Translations under genes and position numbers: made by a program
Shown here: positions 46,202-59,277 of the stretch, in pieces
Layout: each line of letters begins with the position of its first letter
Numbering within the stretch: the stretch's first letter is position 1
Notes under the pieces: model-generated
What the model was told of the DNA's origin: nothing
Seen by the model: only the letters and a program-made list of their open reading frames with translations
The model's database searches: none
Assembly (NCBI GenBank): GCA_965153355.1
Contig: OZ231127.1
Coordinates: 72,912,001 to 72,976,000, forward strand
Length of the DNA stretch: 64,000 nucleotides
Direction of reading: 5' to 3'
From: Flaccisagitta enflata
Taxonomy: Eukaryota > Chaetognatha > Sagittoidea > Aphragmophora

Positions 46202-46472
46202 GATTATCTATTTCGCACCTTTAGCATACTCATTGAAAAAATTTCAATTTAAAACGACAAGCAAGTTAAAAAAATGTCGAGGCTGTCTTCCTAAACTGGT
46301 TGAAAGTTTGGGAAAGAATCAGAAAAAAAAAACTCGACAGCCAAATTCCGGTTTTGTAAAGGGCAAAAGTTGGATCAAGTCGGACGGTGTGGATCTTAAT
46401 TGTCCTTCAAATTTTACTAAGTTTTCGTCATTCAAGTTTCTTGCGTATCTTCCGAGGGCTGAGAAAAATTAA
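46200..46472 (+). CDS. Divergent ORF overlapping the neighbour's start codon, doubtful
   Basis: ATG at 46200 overlaps the minus-strand ATG at 46201 within CCATGA. The 90-codon frame has varied codons and plausible composition (CRGCLPKLVESLGKNQ, SDGVDLNCPSNFTKFSSF). A GTAAAG donor at about 46357 would be in phase with the exon at 46592. Overlap of two start codons is unusual, so this may be the 5' leader of the minus gene instead. Confidence 0.2.
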   Translation: MIIYFAPLAYSLKKFQFKTTSKLKKCRGCLPKLVESLGKNQKKKTRQPNSGFVKGKSWIKSDGVDLNCPSNFTKFSSFKFLAYLPRAEKN

Positions 46473-46591
46473 AAATGGTTTAGCATATTTACCATACCAA
46501 ATGCGAATGATATGGTTGATCTGTTCCTTATACTAGCGATTCAAGGCCCCCCCACTTCTGTCCAATAATTTTCCATATTCTGTCTTTTTAG

Positions 46592-47098
46592 TCGCGTTGG
46601 TCGCTCACAGTGCCATTTGGGCATTTCTTGGTTGTTCCCCACCAATGGACGCTAGACTGCCCATCCTTTGCTCAGGGTCGATTGAGCAGGTGGATTAATT
46701 TGTGGTCATTTCCAGTCCTATGATAGAAGTAAATTCCACAATTGTTTCCTAGATACTACGTCTACGTCACCCTTGTGTTTTACAGGACATTGGCCGTTTG
46801 GGCCGCTGCCTTGCTCTCACTCCACTTCTTAAGCTTATCACTGCAAGCAGGGCATCAGGTATCATTGACCACGCGTGATTCTTGGATGACTAGTTATGTG
46901 TAATTCTCAAAGGGGTTGTTTTTCGGCATTTCGTTGCACCGCCTCCCTCATTATTGTCTTACCCCTTTTATCATCACTGCCTACTGTGAACATTTAAACC
47001 AGAGGAGAATCTATTGACTTTCTTTCCATCAGCTTTCCGACTTCATAGCTATCTGCACATGGGCTCATTCGAGCCTTCTTAATAACTATATAACTTAG
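46592..47098 (+). CDS. Unidentified gene, three 3' exons with a membrane helix
   Basis: Exons 46592-46689, 46786-46858 and 47033-47098. Borders are TTTTTAG / AG-GTGGAT, TTTTACAG / CAG-GTATCA and TTTCCATCAG, with compatible phases (2, then 0), and the frame ends at TAG. The product reads WSLTVPFGHFLVVPHQWTLD, a split codon, then a hydrophobic helix TLAVWAAALLSLHFLSLSL and the tail LSDFIAICTWAHSSLLNNY. Introns of 96 and 174 bases are of normal size and unique sequence. One membrane span is likely; family unknown. The first acceptor TTTTTAGTCGCG resembles the head of the hairpin element family and may derive from one. The 5' end is not identified. Confidence 0.5.
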
Positions 47099-47136
47099 AT
47101 GATATCATTATCATTATGATAGTCTCTAATACACTT

Positions 47137-48055
47137 ATTTCATTTTATAAGCACCTAGTTTATAAGCACGCCCAGCCTCAAATATTTGAAAAATCTAAGC
47201 ACAATGCTAAGCACGCTCCAGGCTGAGAATTTCCAGTGAAAAAAAAAATTGGTGAAAAGAGTTAAAATCTAATAACAATATTGATATGAAATTTTTTTAT
47301 TCTGTTAAAATTTTAAAAAAAATCAATAATTACTTCTACTATCTAAAAAATTGAAATGTTCCCGCATGTTTTGATGCATAGATCCTAAACGATTTAAATG
47401 ATTTTGAAAAAATCGGTGACCAAATTGAAGCCCTCCAAATTTCCAAGCGATCTGTGCAAACCGCGTGTCTCTATCTCAATGGGCTTAAAAGATATTCTAG
47501 TTTGAATGAAATTATTCCTTTCGAAAGTTTCTTAAAACATGTGCCTCGGATTTTAAATTTAAGAATTAAAAGGAAAAAAAACATACTTCTGGTTGGCCGA
47601 TCATGATGAAATTTTTTACTGTAGTAGGATAAAGGTTTGGAAACTCTTCACTCCAAATTTTAGCACACTAGGCCAACTAGAAGTATGCTTTTCATATTCT
47701 TTTTTATGTGTGCTTGTGTTTTCTGCCTAAATTTGGCGCATCTGTCTGGAGGCCTGGTATGTCATCACTTCAAAGTGCCTCAACAAGCTTTACAAATCGC
47801 TTCCTCGAGGCTCAAATCCTAGTCTGAAGGCCCTAATTTTAGTCTCGAGGCTCAAATCCCAGCCTCGAGGCTCAAATCTCAGCCTCGCGGCTCAAATCCC
47901 AGCCTCAAGGCCCCAGTACCAGCCTCTAGGCCCTAATCCCACACTTGAGGCTCAGATAAAAACAGCCGCTGCCCATCTAACCACCTTACACCCACACACT
48001 CACATTGGGGCAACGGGTACCGCTGACCATCTAACGGTTTTGCGACTATTTAACA
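47137..48055. repeat. Dispersed repeat with CTCGAGGCTCAAATCC units
   Basis: Starts with TTTATAAGCAC and TAAGCACGCTCCAGGCTGAG, shares blocks with 15675-16485, contains eight or so degenerate 20-base units (CCTCGAGGCTCAAATC type) at 47800-47950 and ends GGTACCGCTGACCATCTAAC. The same end occurs at 63169. No ORF. Confidence 0.6.
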
Positions 48056-49428
48056 CTGTCCCTGCCCACCCACACGCGACTTGGGTATCCGTTGCCGGTG
48101 TTTGAGTTTAAGTAAGTAGCCGTGTATCCGTCGCGTATTCCTGTTTGTAATTCTTTTTTACTTCTTTTTTCTTTCGAAGTTGATCTTTAAGTTTCTTTCC
48201 TCCTCACTTACATTCTTCTTTCTGAAAAAAAAGTTTTGAACAATCCACCTTGATCTGGGGGCTGAGAAAAAACCGAGATGAATCTAGCATGTTTAAATAA
48301 ATAATCCGTATGTTTTGAGAGTGTTTCGACCCGTCTGTTCGTCCATCTGTCTCTCATACATATGCCATCTTGCTCAAAAATATTCCTGCCTAATTGCGTA
48401 AATGATATTATAAAAGCATTCAAATCAGTAATGCAGTGCTAGAAAGAAAGAAAAATCTTGAAATGCGCGAAGCCAGAACAAGTAGCTCGATTTGTTTAGA
48501 TTTTAGAGCTAAAAGTAAAACGTTCATGTCCATAAAGAGAAGAAAATATGCGAAAAATGAGGAGAAGAATATGTTTTCCTTTTTGAAGCTTATTAACATA
48601 AAATCATATGAAAATCAGTGACCATTGGAAAGAGCTTGAAAATCTGTCGTGCATGGCAATTTTCTAAATTACAAACTATTTTGAATTTTATTTCAAAAAA
48701 TGAATATCTGTATGATGAAAGTAAAAAACTGCTGGAAGGGTTGAAGACAGATTGCAAAATTATATATATAGATCCTTCATCTATGTCTTAATTGAATACA
48801 AAGTGTGATTGCCATAGGCTTATCTTTAATGTTGTGCAAAATATATAAGCTTTTGAGAAATAACAACAATAAACAATAATCTTGTTTTACTGAGACGATA
48901 TTTTTGAGCAAGATGGTATGTCACATGATCAATACACACTGAGACACAGCCCGGACGCATCGTTGCCCGGTCGGGCTTGTTTACTTCTTTTATCTTTCAA
49001 AGTTGATCTTTAAGTTTCTTTTCTCCTCACTTTCATTCTTCTTTCTAGAAAAAAAAGTTTTGAACAATCTCAGTTTGACAACCTACTTGAGCCGCGTCTG
49101 ATTTATTGAACATACGGTCGATCGTTCGGTCGATCGTTTGGTTGATTGGATGATTGCTTGGTCGGCCGTTTGGTTGGTTAGTTGGTCGGTAAACTATTGG
49201 ATTAGTTGTCTGCATTGGACTCGGACATTGGCTCAGCTGGACTTTAAGTTTTCGCTTTAGCTGCCCCTGATCAGACTCAATCCTCTTCTTGTGTCTCAAT
49301 GCTGCTCGGCCCGGATCGTGAGTTGTTTTCTATCTTCCAATTATTCCAACTTTTAGCTTTGGTTGTCTATCTATTTGTCAGCTAACCTGACATTTTGTCC
49401 TAGTCGGTCATTTTTCCCTGTTTCTCTG

Positions 49429-49459
<31 letters not shown>

Positions 49460-49470
49460 CGTGCGTGCGT
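48056..49470. repeat. Segment flanked by about 90-bp direct repeats
   Basis: 48158-48246 and 48979-49068 are near-identical (AAGTTGATCTTTAAGTTTCT and AAAGTTTTGAACAATC). Inside, CCATCTTGCTCAAAAATAT at 48367 and its complement near 48899 form an inverted pair. CTGCCCACCCACACGCGACT at 48063 is the far end of a hairpin-headed element. Nothing coding is recognised. Confidence 0.5.
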
Positions 49471-49472
49471 GC

Positions 49473-49592
<120 letters not shown>

Positions 49593-49698
49593 TTTTGTCT
49601 CTTTCTCTCTGGATCTATCTATCTCTGGATCTATCTCCCTTTTCTTTCCGTTCAATGTTACTCTCTTAACTCAGGTCGTTTTTTTTTGTTTCATAGCT

Positions 49699-49950
<252 letters not shown>

Positions 49951-50033
49951 AAAACAGCTTTTCTTTCTTTTTATTCGAGACCTCACCGATGTGACCCTTT
50001 GTCTGCGTCGTCATCGTCGTTTCCGCAGTTGTC

Positions 50034-50137
<104 letters not shown>

Positions 50138-50344
50138 GTTTTCTCTTTTTTCCTTTGTCGCTGTTTCTTTTTTTTTTCTCTTTTTTATTTGCCCTTTTCC
50201 ATCAGAATGAATCTGCCCGTACATGTAACAACGTGCGTTGGTTAAATCACATCAAAAGCCTGAAAAGGTCTCAAAACCTTTAACCCCACCCTCCTCGTTG
50301 CTATATCCTCTCGTTAAACGCTCCTTCGCCCCGATCCATACACT

Positions 50345-50790
50345 AAAACAAGGCCGGATACTTGGCACCATAGTCGCAGACGGTTGGGCAGGGGCAGTCT
50401 TCCAAAATCACTTGCAATTCACAAATGTTACAGACCGACGAACCTTAGTCGCGTGGTAATTAGGGTCAGTACATTTCCTAATAACATTACATTTTAATAT
50501 TTTTACATAGTTACATAATTACTCAATCACAAAATCACATGATTACATGATTTCATACGTACTTGCGTGCACAGAGTTGACTTCAATGGTTTCAATTGTT
50601 CAAATAACTAAATCGACTAAAAATGACTCAAGTGACTTTTAAAATAAGTAAATTTATCATTAACTTTAGGATGACTTTAACGATACTGACCTAAAAAATC
50701 ACTAAAATGTTATTGTGAAAAAGATACCGTAATCGACCATCTAACTGACGGACATACCAACTCGTGGAGTCGCGTTAACGCGACTAAAAC
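50345..50790 (-). mobile_element. Two damaged hairpin-headed elements
   Basis: 50345-50460 keeps AACAAGGCCGGATACTTGGC, AGTCGCAGAC and GGTTGGGCAGGGGCA but is cut short. 50560-50790 keeps AAATGACTCAAGTGAC-like repeats and the hairpin AGTCGCGTTAACGCGACT before AAAA. Confidence 0.6.
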
Positions 50791-51306
50791 CCTTCTTCCG
50801 ATCACATTCGCTCTTTTACTCCTTTTTTCAAATCGGGTCATAAATTGTCCAAAAAAGTGTCCCATCGGCTTGAAAGTAAACGGTTTTAATCACAGTCTTG
50901 CGTGTAAACATAAAAGTATATTTGTGTACCATCTAGAGTTTGGAGTTTCAAACAAAATCATCTAGTGGCATATAACGGAAGTATAATTGAGATTATATGC
51001 ATAGTAGGTTGCGTATAAGTGGAGTTTTAGCCTAAAAAACGTTTTTTAACGTTTTTTTTTAGTAGTATCATAATTACTACTATTTTTTAAGATGAAATGA
51101 GTTTCCCAGTGCCTGTGATGTTTCGTTGACTCTTTAGGAGAATACTAAGGCAAAGCATGATGGTGTTTTTTCATTCAAATGTTCTCATTTGCTTTTCGTC
51201 CATATTATAAAAGAAAATAGAAGTTTTGCACCATTTTCTAGTTATGGATTAGGATTATTAAGAGCATAGCCATCGTCATGCTATCTCCATTTTGTTACAG
51301 GGAGAG

Positions 51307-51341
<35 letters not shown>

Positions 51342-52194
51342 CCCCGACCAAGATCGACTTAAACAGAATAAAGGACAATTCATGAAAAAATGATTGGCCA
51401 TTTGATTTTTTCTTTCCACTCAGTCTCATCTATGGTAGGGAAGTATGATGTAAATTTTCTTTCTCATCCAACTCCCCATTATGGGTATCAATCGATGCAG
51501 AATTGTAAGGACTTTCATTTGATACCCCACAACACCTGTTATATTTCATTTTGCAAGCTATTTCACATCAAAGAGTGATAGCCATAATCTAGATAAATCT
51601 GTCACTTGCCTCATCTTTGATATCATTCATGTTTTCTGTATATAAAAGCGGTCTTTTTTGTCCTAAACTATTAAAAGAATCATTTTCATACTCACAAAAG
51701 CTGAATTTTTTTATTTTGTACTAAAATGATATCATAATCAACCACATGGCAATGCAAATGATATATGCCAAAGTATTTGCATAATCAAATTTTATCGTTT
51801 TTGCAATTAGGCAAATTTAAAGGAAAAATTTGTGTGATAAAATGTAAACATGACTGACACAGTGTGTTGCAAAGGGGGTGTAGTGAGTGTCATTACCCTT
51901 TAGCTGGCTATCTAGACATAATTCATCGTTTTGTTTTGAACATGTGATCATAAGTTGGCATTTGCTAGTTGTGTGGCCTAGAAGAATGTCAATAACACGT
52001 TTAGTCATCATAATCCCACTATCCATTTTGAATAGAGCATGAAATTTAGCTTTAGAGGGGGCTTGGGGGGTGCCTAAACTGCCTCTACTTTTGGCACCTC
52101 CCTACCTCATATTTTATGCAAGTGTGTAGTATAAATGACTTAATTGTCCTGGTGGCATTTGATTTGATTTGAAGGAATATCTTTTTGTCAGTTG
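50791..52194. other. AT-rich interval without a recognised gene
   Basis: (GA)n at 51316-51340. A 62-codon frame at 51390-51578 (+) is not supported by splice or start context. Nothing else recognised. Confidence 0.35.
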
Positions 52195-52520
52195 CAGGCG
52201 TGTATAATGTTGAGTATTTCCCCCCCCCATGGGGGGGAATAAAATCAAATGGTTTTGAGATGGGGAAGAAAATCAAAAGCTTAAAAAAAAAGAAAAAAAC
52301 AAATTTTTGAAGATTTATCATTTTTAGCAGTACCAAAAGATAAGATATAATTACAACAACACAATCTAACACTATTAAAACCTAAAATTTACTGTTTAAT
52401 AGCTTTGAGGGAAAAGAAATCAAAGATTTTGTAATGCGACGCAACGCGGGGATGAAAAATCAAATGCAGGGGGGGGGGGGGAATAAAATCAAATGCCACT
52501 TGATTTTATACACACCCCTG
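52195..52520. mobile_element. hAT-type MITE with perfect 8-bp target duplication
   Basis: CAGGCGTGTATAATG at the left and TATACACACCCCTG at the right are inverted ends; GTCAGTTG lies immediately outside both (52187-52194, 52521-52528). Inside each end are C-run/G-run hairpins and AATAAAATCAAATG. 326 bp, no ORF. Family members at 57186, 63934 and 1388. Confidence 0.85.
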
Positions 52521-53253
52521 GTCAGTTGCTATGCAATGTTAGGTCAATTGATTTGTTTGTTGGTTGGTTGGTTTGTTAGTAAGTTGGTTGCTCCATCAAG
52601 AGGCTGCTATAGCTTTTGGGCCCTCTCCACACTTCATATATGTGTATTCTTCGTGTCTCTTGAACGTCTGAGATAATGTTGAGGATTCCTAAAATAACCC
52701 TTGGACAACACTAGGACAAGTATAGGACAACTTAAGGTCAACTCTAGGACATTTTAGGTTAGGATTGAGATTTCAGTGTGACAGGTAAAGGACAACCTGC
52801 ACACAATTGTAATACAAATCTATAACAATTCTTGGACACCAAAATACAAATTTATTATCTAAATGGGCCAACTTTGTGGAACTACAGCGTTATTCAGGAT
52901 TAATTGAAATTTTTTCTGAAGATAGATTTGCAATCAGCATTGTCATATTGTTCAATCCCCAAGAGTACAGCCGAGTACAGGCACTTTTGTTCGCGTAATT
53001 AAAGTTTCTATCATGGTATTCTTAATCCTGAATTAATAAAGATTTTTAATGCGACAAAAAAAGGTCAATCTTGTTATTTTGGGTCTTATGATGCTGAACC
53101 AACTCAGTATAATCACTATTTAAGCATTTATAACAATAAAATTCAAAGATATAAGCGCATTAAAAATTTCAGTCAACTTTTTTCGATAATGCTTCATCAC
53201 TTAAACAGCTGAGCAAACGTTCCTATCTATGGGTCCTGTGATATTCTTTCCTT

Positions 53254-53307
<54 letters not shown>

Positions 53308-53407
53308 ACGATCGATTTTATGGTCACTTCATATAATCAGAGGATCGATCTAACCAAAACACATGGTCCACAAAAATCGGTAATGGCATTATTGTTGGTG
53401 CAAAGTC

Positions 53408-53458
<51 letters not shown>

Positions 53459-54060
53459 TTTCAGCATTTCTTCTGGGATGACACAATCTTGATATAAGCA
53501 TGAGGGAGAATCGTCGATCATCTATTTTACTTTATTTTCTGTTTTATCAAAACAAAGCAACTTGTGAAATGTACATAACTATAAAACATAATAAATGAGA
53601 TAATTACAATGAATTTGATTAACATGAGTAAAAAACATTAAATATAAATGAAAAAGATGAAAAAAGTGACAACAGAATCATTAAAAGTATGGTACATTGA
53701 CAAAAAAAAAAAATAAGTAAAAAGTGAAGAATGAAATATAAAAAAAAATGAAAAAAAAAAACAAATGAAAAATGAAAAGTCAAAAATGAATAGTGAAAAA
53801 AAAATGAGAAGTGTAAAGTGTAAAGTGAAATAAAAAGTGAAAAGTGAAAAGTGAAAAGTGGAAAGTAAAAAATGAAAAATGATAACTGAAAAGTGAATCA
53901 TGAAATATGAAAATTGATGAAAATAACAAAAATAAATAAAAAATAAGAAATAAAAAAAAAATTTTTGCTGCTAGCAAAAAATTCTGGAAATTTTTACTAA
54001 ATATTCAAAACGATCACAGAAAATCCACTATGAATTCCCTAAATCTTACTACTCCTTCAT
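52521..54060. other. AT-rich interval, (GA)n and GAAAAGTG repeats
   Basis: (GA)n at 53259-53306 and 53409-53454. GAAAAGTGAAAAGTG and GTGTAAAGTG tandem units at 53720-53940. No gene recognised. Confidence 0.45.
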
Positions 54061-54069
54061 TGCCAAGCA

Positions 54070-54197
54070 ATTAACCTGAAAAACGCCAATGGGAAACTCA
54101 TTTTAGCGCCAAATACGTTTTTGCGTCTCATCTGCCACTTCCGGTAGAGGTGGCGTATAAAAAAGCGTATAGGTAAACTCTAGTACCATCAAAATTT
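54070..54197 (+). promoter_or_regulatory. Promoter-like segment upstream of a start codon
   Basis: Contains GCCAATGGG (CCAAT box), TTAGCGCCAAAT (E2F-like), CACTTCCGGTAG (ETS/NRF-2-like) and TATAAAAAAG at 54156, within 130 bases of the ATG at 54198. This is a typical assortment for housekeeping genes in animals; function is inferred. Confidence 0.4.
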
Positions 54198-54709
<512 letters not shown>

Positions 54710-55418
54710 CAGCCCTATTTCTATATTCATTCATATCACTTTCACTCATATGTTATTTACCTATAATCCTCACGTTTGTTGAAATTTTTGGTTTTCAGGC
54801 CCATGGAATGTTCTGCCACTTTTCAACCGTTATTCCTCCAAATTTCTTCACTTCGTAGTGAACTTACTTTCCCTCTTTTAATCATAACTCCTCTTTCGCT
54901 TTCCGCTTTCCGCTCCTTCCCTTCTTCATAACCTACCCTAATCGATTCAAATGTGTCTCTATCAGTTTGTCTGGTACTTTGTCTCTATGAAAGTTGAAAC
55001 AACATTGCCCTTATAAAAGGAGGCCAGAATTCTCCAATTAACAAAGGATGAAAGCCTTGCAAGCTTTCAATGGTGTTTACTCCGGATTGCTCACAACTAT
55101 CCTTTACTACTGACAAACAAAAAGCTTACCTGACAAAACAATCAGCTTGACTGCATACCTCATTAGTATAGGGTTGGACAGGCCTATACCATTTAGTATA
55201 CACAAAATATCTTACAAAAATTACAATCAAAGATTACTAATGTACTGATGGAAGTACTGACACTAGCAATATTGATTAGAAAACCATACCCTTAGAAGCA
55301 AGAATCGAGGTACAACCAACTGGGACCGCCGGCATTCTCTACCAAGGTACTGATACTTATGAAAGTTGAAACAACATTGCCCCTATGTTATTGTCTGTCC
55401 ATAACTCCATATGTGCTT

Positions 55419-55420
<2 letters not shown>
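54710..55420. repeat. Segment with 29-bp direct repeats
   Basis: ATGAAAGTTGAAACAACATT occurs at 54987 and again at 55359, bracketing about 370 bases that match 24656-25150 (TGGTGTTTACTCCGG, CACAACTATCCTTTA). The arrangement resembles a short element with direct terminal repeats or a duplicated target. Confidence 0.5.
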
Positions 55421-55504
<84 letters not shown>

Positions 55505-55570
55505 GCACTCTCTTTTTCCGCCATTTCTTTGGGATCTCTGGATTTGAGGCCTTTCGTCCATTTTGTCTGC

Positions 55571-55607
<37 letters not shown>

Positions 55608-55739
55608 AAAGAGAAAGAGAAAGAGAGAGAGGTCGGAGAGGTCAAAGCTCCAACCTCCTATTAGAGGCCCCAGAGATATGAAAAGGAGGCAGGCAACGAG
55701 AGAACAACCGGCCCAACAATCCGACCCAACTACAATCAT
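55388..55739 (-). CDS. Candidate minus-strand gene with a membrane helix
   Basis: Exon 55739-55655 starts MIVVGSDCWAGCSLVACLLF and continues ISLGPLIG, a clear hydrophobic helix, to a GTTGGA donor in phase 1. After a (CT)n tract and CTCTCGTAG, a second exon from 55569 in the same phase encodes DKMDERPQIQRSQRNGGKRE and runs into an Arg-Glu repeat. The + strand of the same region is also open (SERSKLQPPIRGPRDMKRRQ), so the strand is uncertain. Confidence 0.25.
55421..55502. repeat. (CT)n microsatellite
   Basis: 82-base CT run. On the minus strand it would be the (RE)n coding or intronic part of the candidate gene below. Confidence 0.9.
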
Positions 55740-55958
55740 AGTTTATCAATATAGAGAAAGAGAGAAAGAAAGAGAGAGAGATAGAGAATAAGATATGTCC
55801 TTATCTCAGCTGCGGTCCGAGAGAGGGCATGGCATACACGTAGTGGTAGTACTCTCACAATAAATAAACTTTTGTGATTGTGAAGTAGAAGGGGACCCGA
55901 CCGGCATGAATTATGTCCTTGCATGCACCATGGAGACGGTTACTGCAGGCGTCTGTCG
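55740..55958. other. Short interval without a gene
   Basis: GA-rich start, then unique sequence. Nothing recognised. Confidence 0.3.
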
Positions 55959-56150
55959 TTTTTAGTCGCGTGTTACGCGACTCTATGACCCGCTATGTCG
56001 GTCTGTCGGTCCGTCCGTGTTAGTTTTTTTCGGCATTTACGGGCGTTTCTTGCATTACTGCTCCTGCCCAATTGCTTGATAAACATTTTTTATCGCTGCC
56101 TCTGCCCACCCGCACGCGACTTCGGTAGCCGTTTATACGGCCGTGTTTTT
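55959..56150 (+). mobile_element. Hairpin-headed element, complete
   Basis: TTTTTAGTCGCGTGTTACGCGACT, CTATGACCCGC, (GTCG)/(GTCC), GCCTCTGCCCACCC, distal GCACGCGACT and GTAGCCGTTTATACGGCCG. Confidence 0.8.
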
Positions 56151-56705
56151 ATTAAATCTTTGTAAATTATCCAAGTAACGCCTCTTGCAAAAAGAAAAAA
56201 AAACTTTCAATAAAAGTTTTATTCACTCATTTTTTCCCCTCTTATGTAAAGTGAGCGACAGCAGTTCACATCGATAGTAAATCGTTACGTCTGTAGATAT
56301 CGCCAATAGCTTGATATGCAAAACTATAGAATGATGTGGGTTTTGGGGTCAATAGAAATGTGATCTAATCTAATCGTAATGAAGACGGAAAAGATCGTAT
56401 GATAAATAAATGAAATGATTGAATGACCCCATTAAGCTGAAGTCGAGCGTTGATGAGCTTTAAGAGCAGCTAAATGATGTTCAGCTTGAGTGAGTTTTGC
56501 GTGTACAAAAGAAAAAAAAGGCAAAGGTAGCAAAAACGCAATTAAGGAAAGAATGGGAAACCGCATCAATGAATGAGAGAGAGAGAGACAGACAGACAGA
56601 CTTTGTCAGAGTAAAAAGGAGGAAATAAAATTCAATTCTCCTAGTTGTTTCCCTCTTCAGACAAATCTGAATCCATTACTAAGATTAAAAGGAACAATTG
56701 CCGTG

Positions 56706-56741
<36 letters not shown>

Positions 56742-57185
56742 TAGGAAGTTAGACCGATGGAGATTGACTGACATATCCACGGACAGACAGAAAGACAGAT
56801 CAAGAAAGAGACAGAGACGGACCGAACCAGTATAAGCAGAGTTGTTTCATGGAGTTATAACTTATATAGAGTTAAGTTGTAAACATTGAATTATCCATGA
56901 AGTAAAACGAATCCATGCGAACGAGACATTTAACAGAAACTTAAGTAGAGAGAAAAAGAAATAAAGAACAGAAAGAGAAAGAGAAGTGGAAACAAATGGT
57001 ACATGAGCAAAATGCAGATTCAATGGGCAGAAAGAGAATTACTGTGAGTGGTGGAGATAGAATTAAATGGGGGAAAATTGAGTGGAAAAGAAAAATTCGA
57101 TGTAGGAGAGAGAAGACGCGAGGGAGTGAAGCAGCAGATGATCCTATGCCTGTAAAGTCAGAAATGGTTGTGTTAGGCTATTAGT
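56151..57185. other. Purine-rich interval without a firm gene
   Basis: (GA)n at 56573-56590 and 56710-56739, (GACA) tracts near 56588 and 56780. A 62-codon frame at 56996-57184 (+; MGRKRITVSGGDRIKWGK) ends at the MITE border; no splice or promoter support. Confidence 0.35.
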
Positions 57186-57486
57186 CAGGCCTGTATATAG
57201 TTCTACATTCCCTCCCCCGTGGGGGGGGGGGGAATTAATCAAAGAGTTTGGAGATGGGGAAGGAAATCTAAGGGGAAAAAAGAGAAAAAAAGAAAGTACA
57301 ACTTTTGGCGGTACCAAATCATAAAAACACAATTCAACGTTGTTTGAACCTTAAAAACACTGTTTTACTGCTATATGGCAAAGAAATTCATAGATTTTGT
57401 GATGCGACGCGTCATGTCGCGGGGAAGAAAATCAAAGGCGGGGGGGGGGGAATTAAACAAAGGTTATAGAACTATATACACCCCTG
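57186..57486. mobile_element. hAT-type MITE, same family as 52195
   Basis: CAGGCCTGTATATAGTTCTA and the near-complement ending TATATACACCCCTG, with G-run hairpins inside both ends and GTGATGCGACGCG in the body. Flanks match poorly (CTATTAGT / CCAAAAGT), so the duplication has decayed. Confidence 0.75.
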
Positions 57487-57828
57487 CCAAAAGTCAAACG
57501 AGAACAGGAGGTGCATATGAATAGACATGGAATTGAAAATAAGCAAAGTTTGAATTCAATCGCCATTTTTGCACTCCCTGTAATTCAAAACTTTTTGTTT
57601 CCAACGAACCCAAATAAAAAGAAAAAGAAGAGAATTTGAAAAGGAAAAGAGAAATGTTGAGTCGAAATGAAAAGTTGGTGGGATAAGCAATTATGGCAAA
57701 AACAGGCGAAGCAAATCTGGAAATCATGAGGATTCGTGAGGCTCAGAACCAAAAGGCAACGCAGATCACAACAGGATGAATTGGTGAAGATTGCGAATTT
57801 GGGTTACCACAAAACTATGCAAAAAGAA
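57487..57828. other. A-rich interval
   Basis: A short frame at 57694-57780 (+; MAKTGEANLEIMRIREAQNQ) has protein-like composition and an ATTATGG start but only 28 codons. No gene called. Confidence 0.3.
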
Positions 57829-58116
57829 AAACAAGGCCAAGTAGGCCAATAAGTGCGCCTCGCTTGATTAAGATTTTGTGAATGAACGTTTTTGATGAAT
57901 GAATGAATATATGAATGAATGAATGATTGAATGAATGAATAAAAAATTGAATATGAATGTGGTGAGGCATGAAAGGTGATAGGAATGAAGAAATACGTCA
58001 GAATCGGCCGTTTTGAGCAATTCAAACGTTTGCGTGACCGACCGACCAACCGACCAACCAACCGACCGACCGACGGACATGACCTCTTATAGAAGTGCGA
58101 GGACGCACTTAAAAAC
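57827..58116 (-). mobile_element. Hairpin-headed element, fourth stem type
   Basis: AACAAGGCCAAGTAGGCC, distal AAGTGCGCCTCGC, (TGAA)n insertion, (GACC)/(AACC)n, CATGACCTCTTATAG and hairpin AAGTGCG-AGGA-CGCACTT. The distal motif follows the changed stem with one base missing. Confidence 0.75.
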
Positions 58117-58955
58117 TGCTTTCATCTACCCAAAGAGACTGTACAACTGGTAGACCCAGTACGGACGTGCCATTAAGGGCCCAATAAACTGCCAATTGCT
58201 ATTGATGTGCAGCACTTCAGCAAGCAATATTTTGCAATTTTTATTTGCTAGACAAATATCATCAAAAGAACTCTCCATGTTAGAAAAAGCTAAAAAAATC
58301 AACAATAATTTTTCATTTCTAAGTTGTGCTATTCGGAAATCAAATTGATTTCTTCAATTCAACAAGCAATCAATTAAGCGGGTAAAACAGCTATTAAGAG
58401 CGAGGAGAAGGAAGGAAGGAAGTGAAGGAATGAAGAAAAAAAGAAACGGAGTAAAAGAAGAGTGTGAAGGAATGAAATGAAGGGGAAAAAAGAGAATGGA
58501 AGTGGAGGAACGAAGTGGTATCGCGATTGTCATGACTAAAGAATAATTTGATTGACAAAATCTATGACGAAGTGGAAGCCGGCAAATCGAAGCTCAAGAA
58601 AGGATATTAACAAAATGTTAACATTGTTCGCCTCCATTCGCGCTTCAACATCTGCGCTCATGGGAGTACTGGGTGATAGTGGGTTACCTTATTTTTGGAA
58701 ATGTGTTTGTGTAGGTTAGCGGATAAAAATGTGGTTGCGGTTAGGGTGTACTGTGTAGGTTGGTTAACTCGGTGTGGGGAACGACTGAAGCCGGGCAATT
58801 CCACAAATGGCATCATTAGGAGTTGTTGGTACATAATGAGAAAAACGAAGAAAAAAATTGTGATGAAATCAAACCGAGCGAGAAATAATCGCAAAACATA
58901 TCAAGGCAAAAAGTAAACAGATTACAAAACAACACCATAGACCACAGCATTTGCT
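58117..58955. other. Interval with weak exon-like segments
   Basis: 58540-58610 (+) reads LIDKIYDEVEAGKSKLKKGY followed by stop, which looks like a genuine C-terminus, but no convincing acceptor precedes it. 58690-58916 is open on both strands. No gene called. Confidence 0.35.
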
Positions 58956-59062
<107 letters not shown>

Positions 59063-59277
59063 AGCACACCGTGAGACTGATTCAGTATTCATGTAAAGAA
59101 AGACCCAATGGGAATCGCCAGAATCACTCCTGAATATTAAGTGCGTTCATGTTGAAGAGATGATCCTTGACCCATATAAAAAAGGCGAACACCACCGCCT
59201 CTATTGTAAATCAGGGGTGCATTCATATTAACGATATGTCCCGTGAGTAAAAGCCTTGACTCAATGATCTGATAACA

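Noticed and set aside
48208-48621. Two 61-71 codon ORFs between direct repeats
   Set aside because: They overlap repeat sequence and have no independent support.
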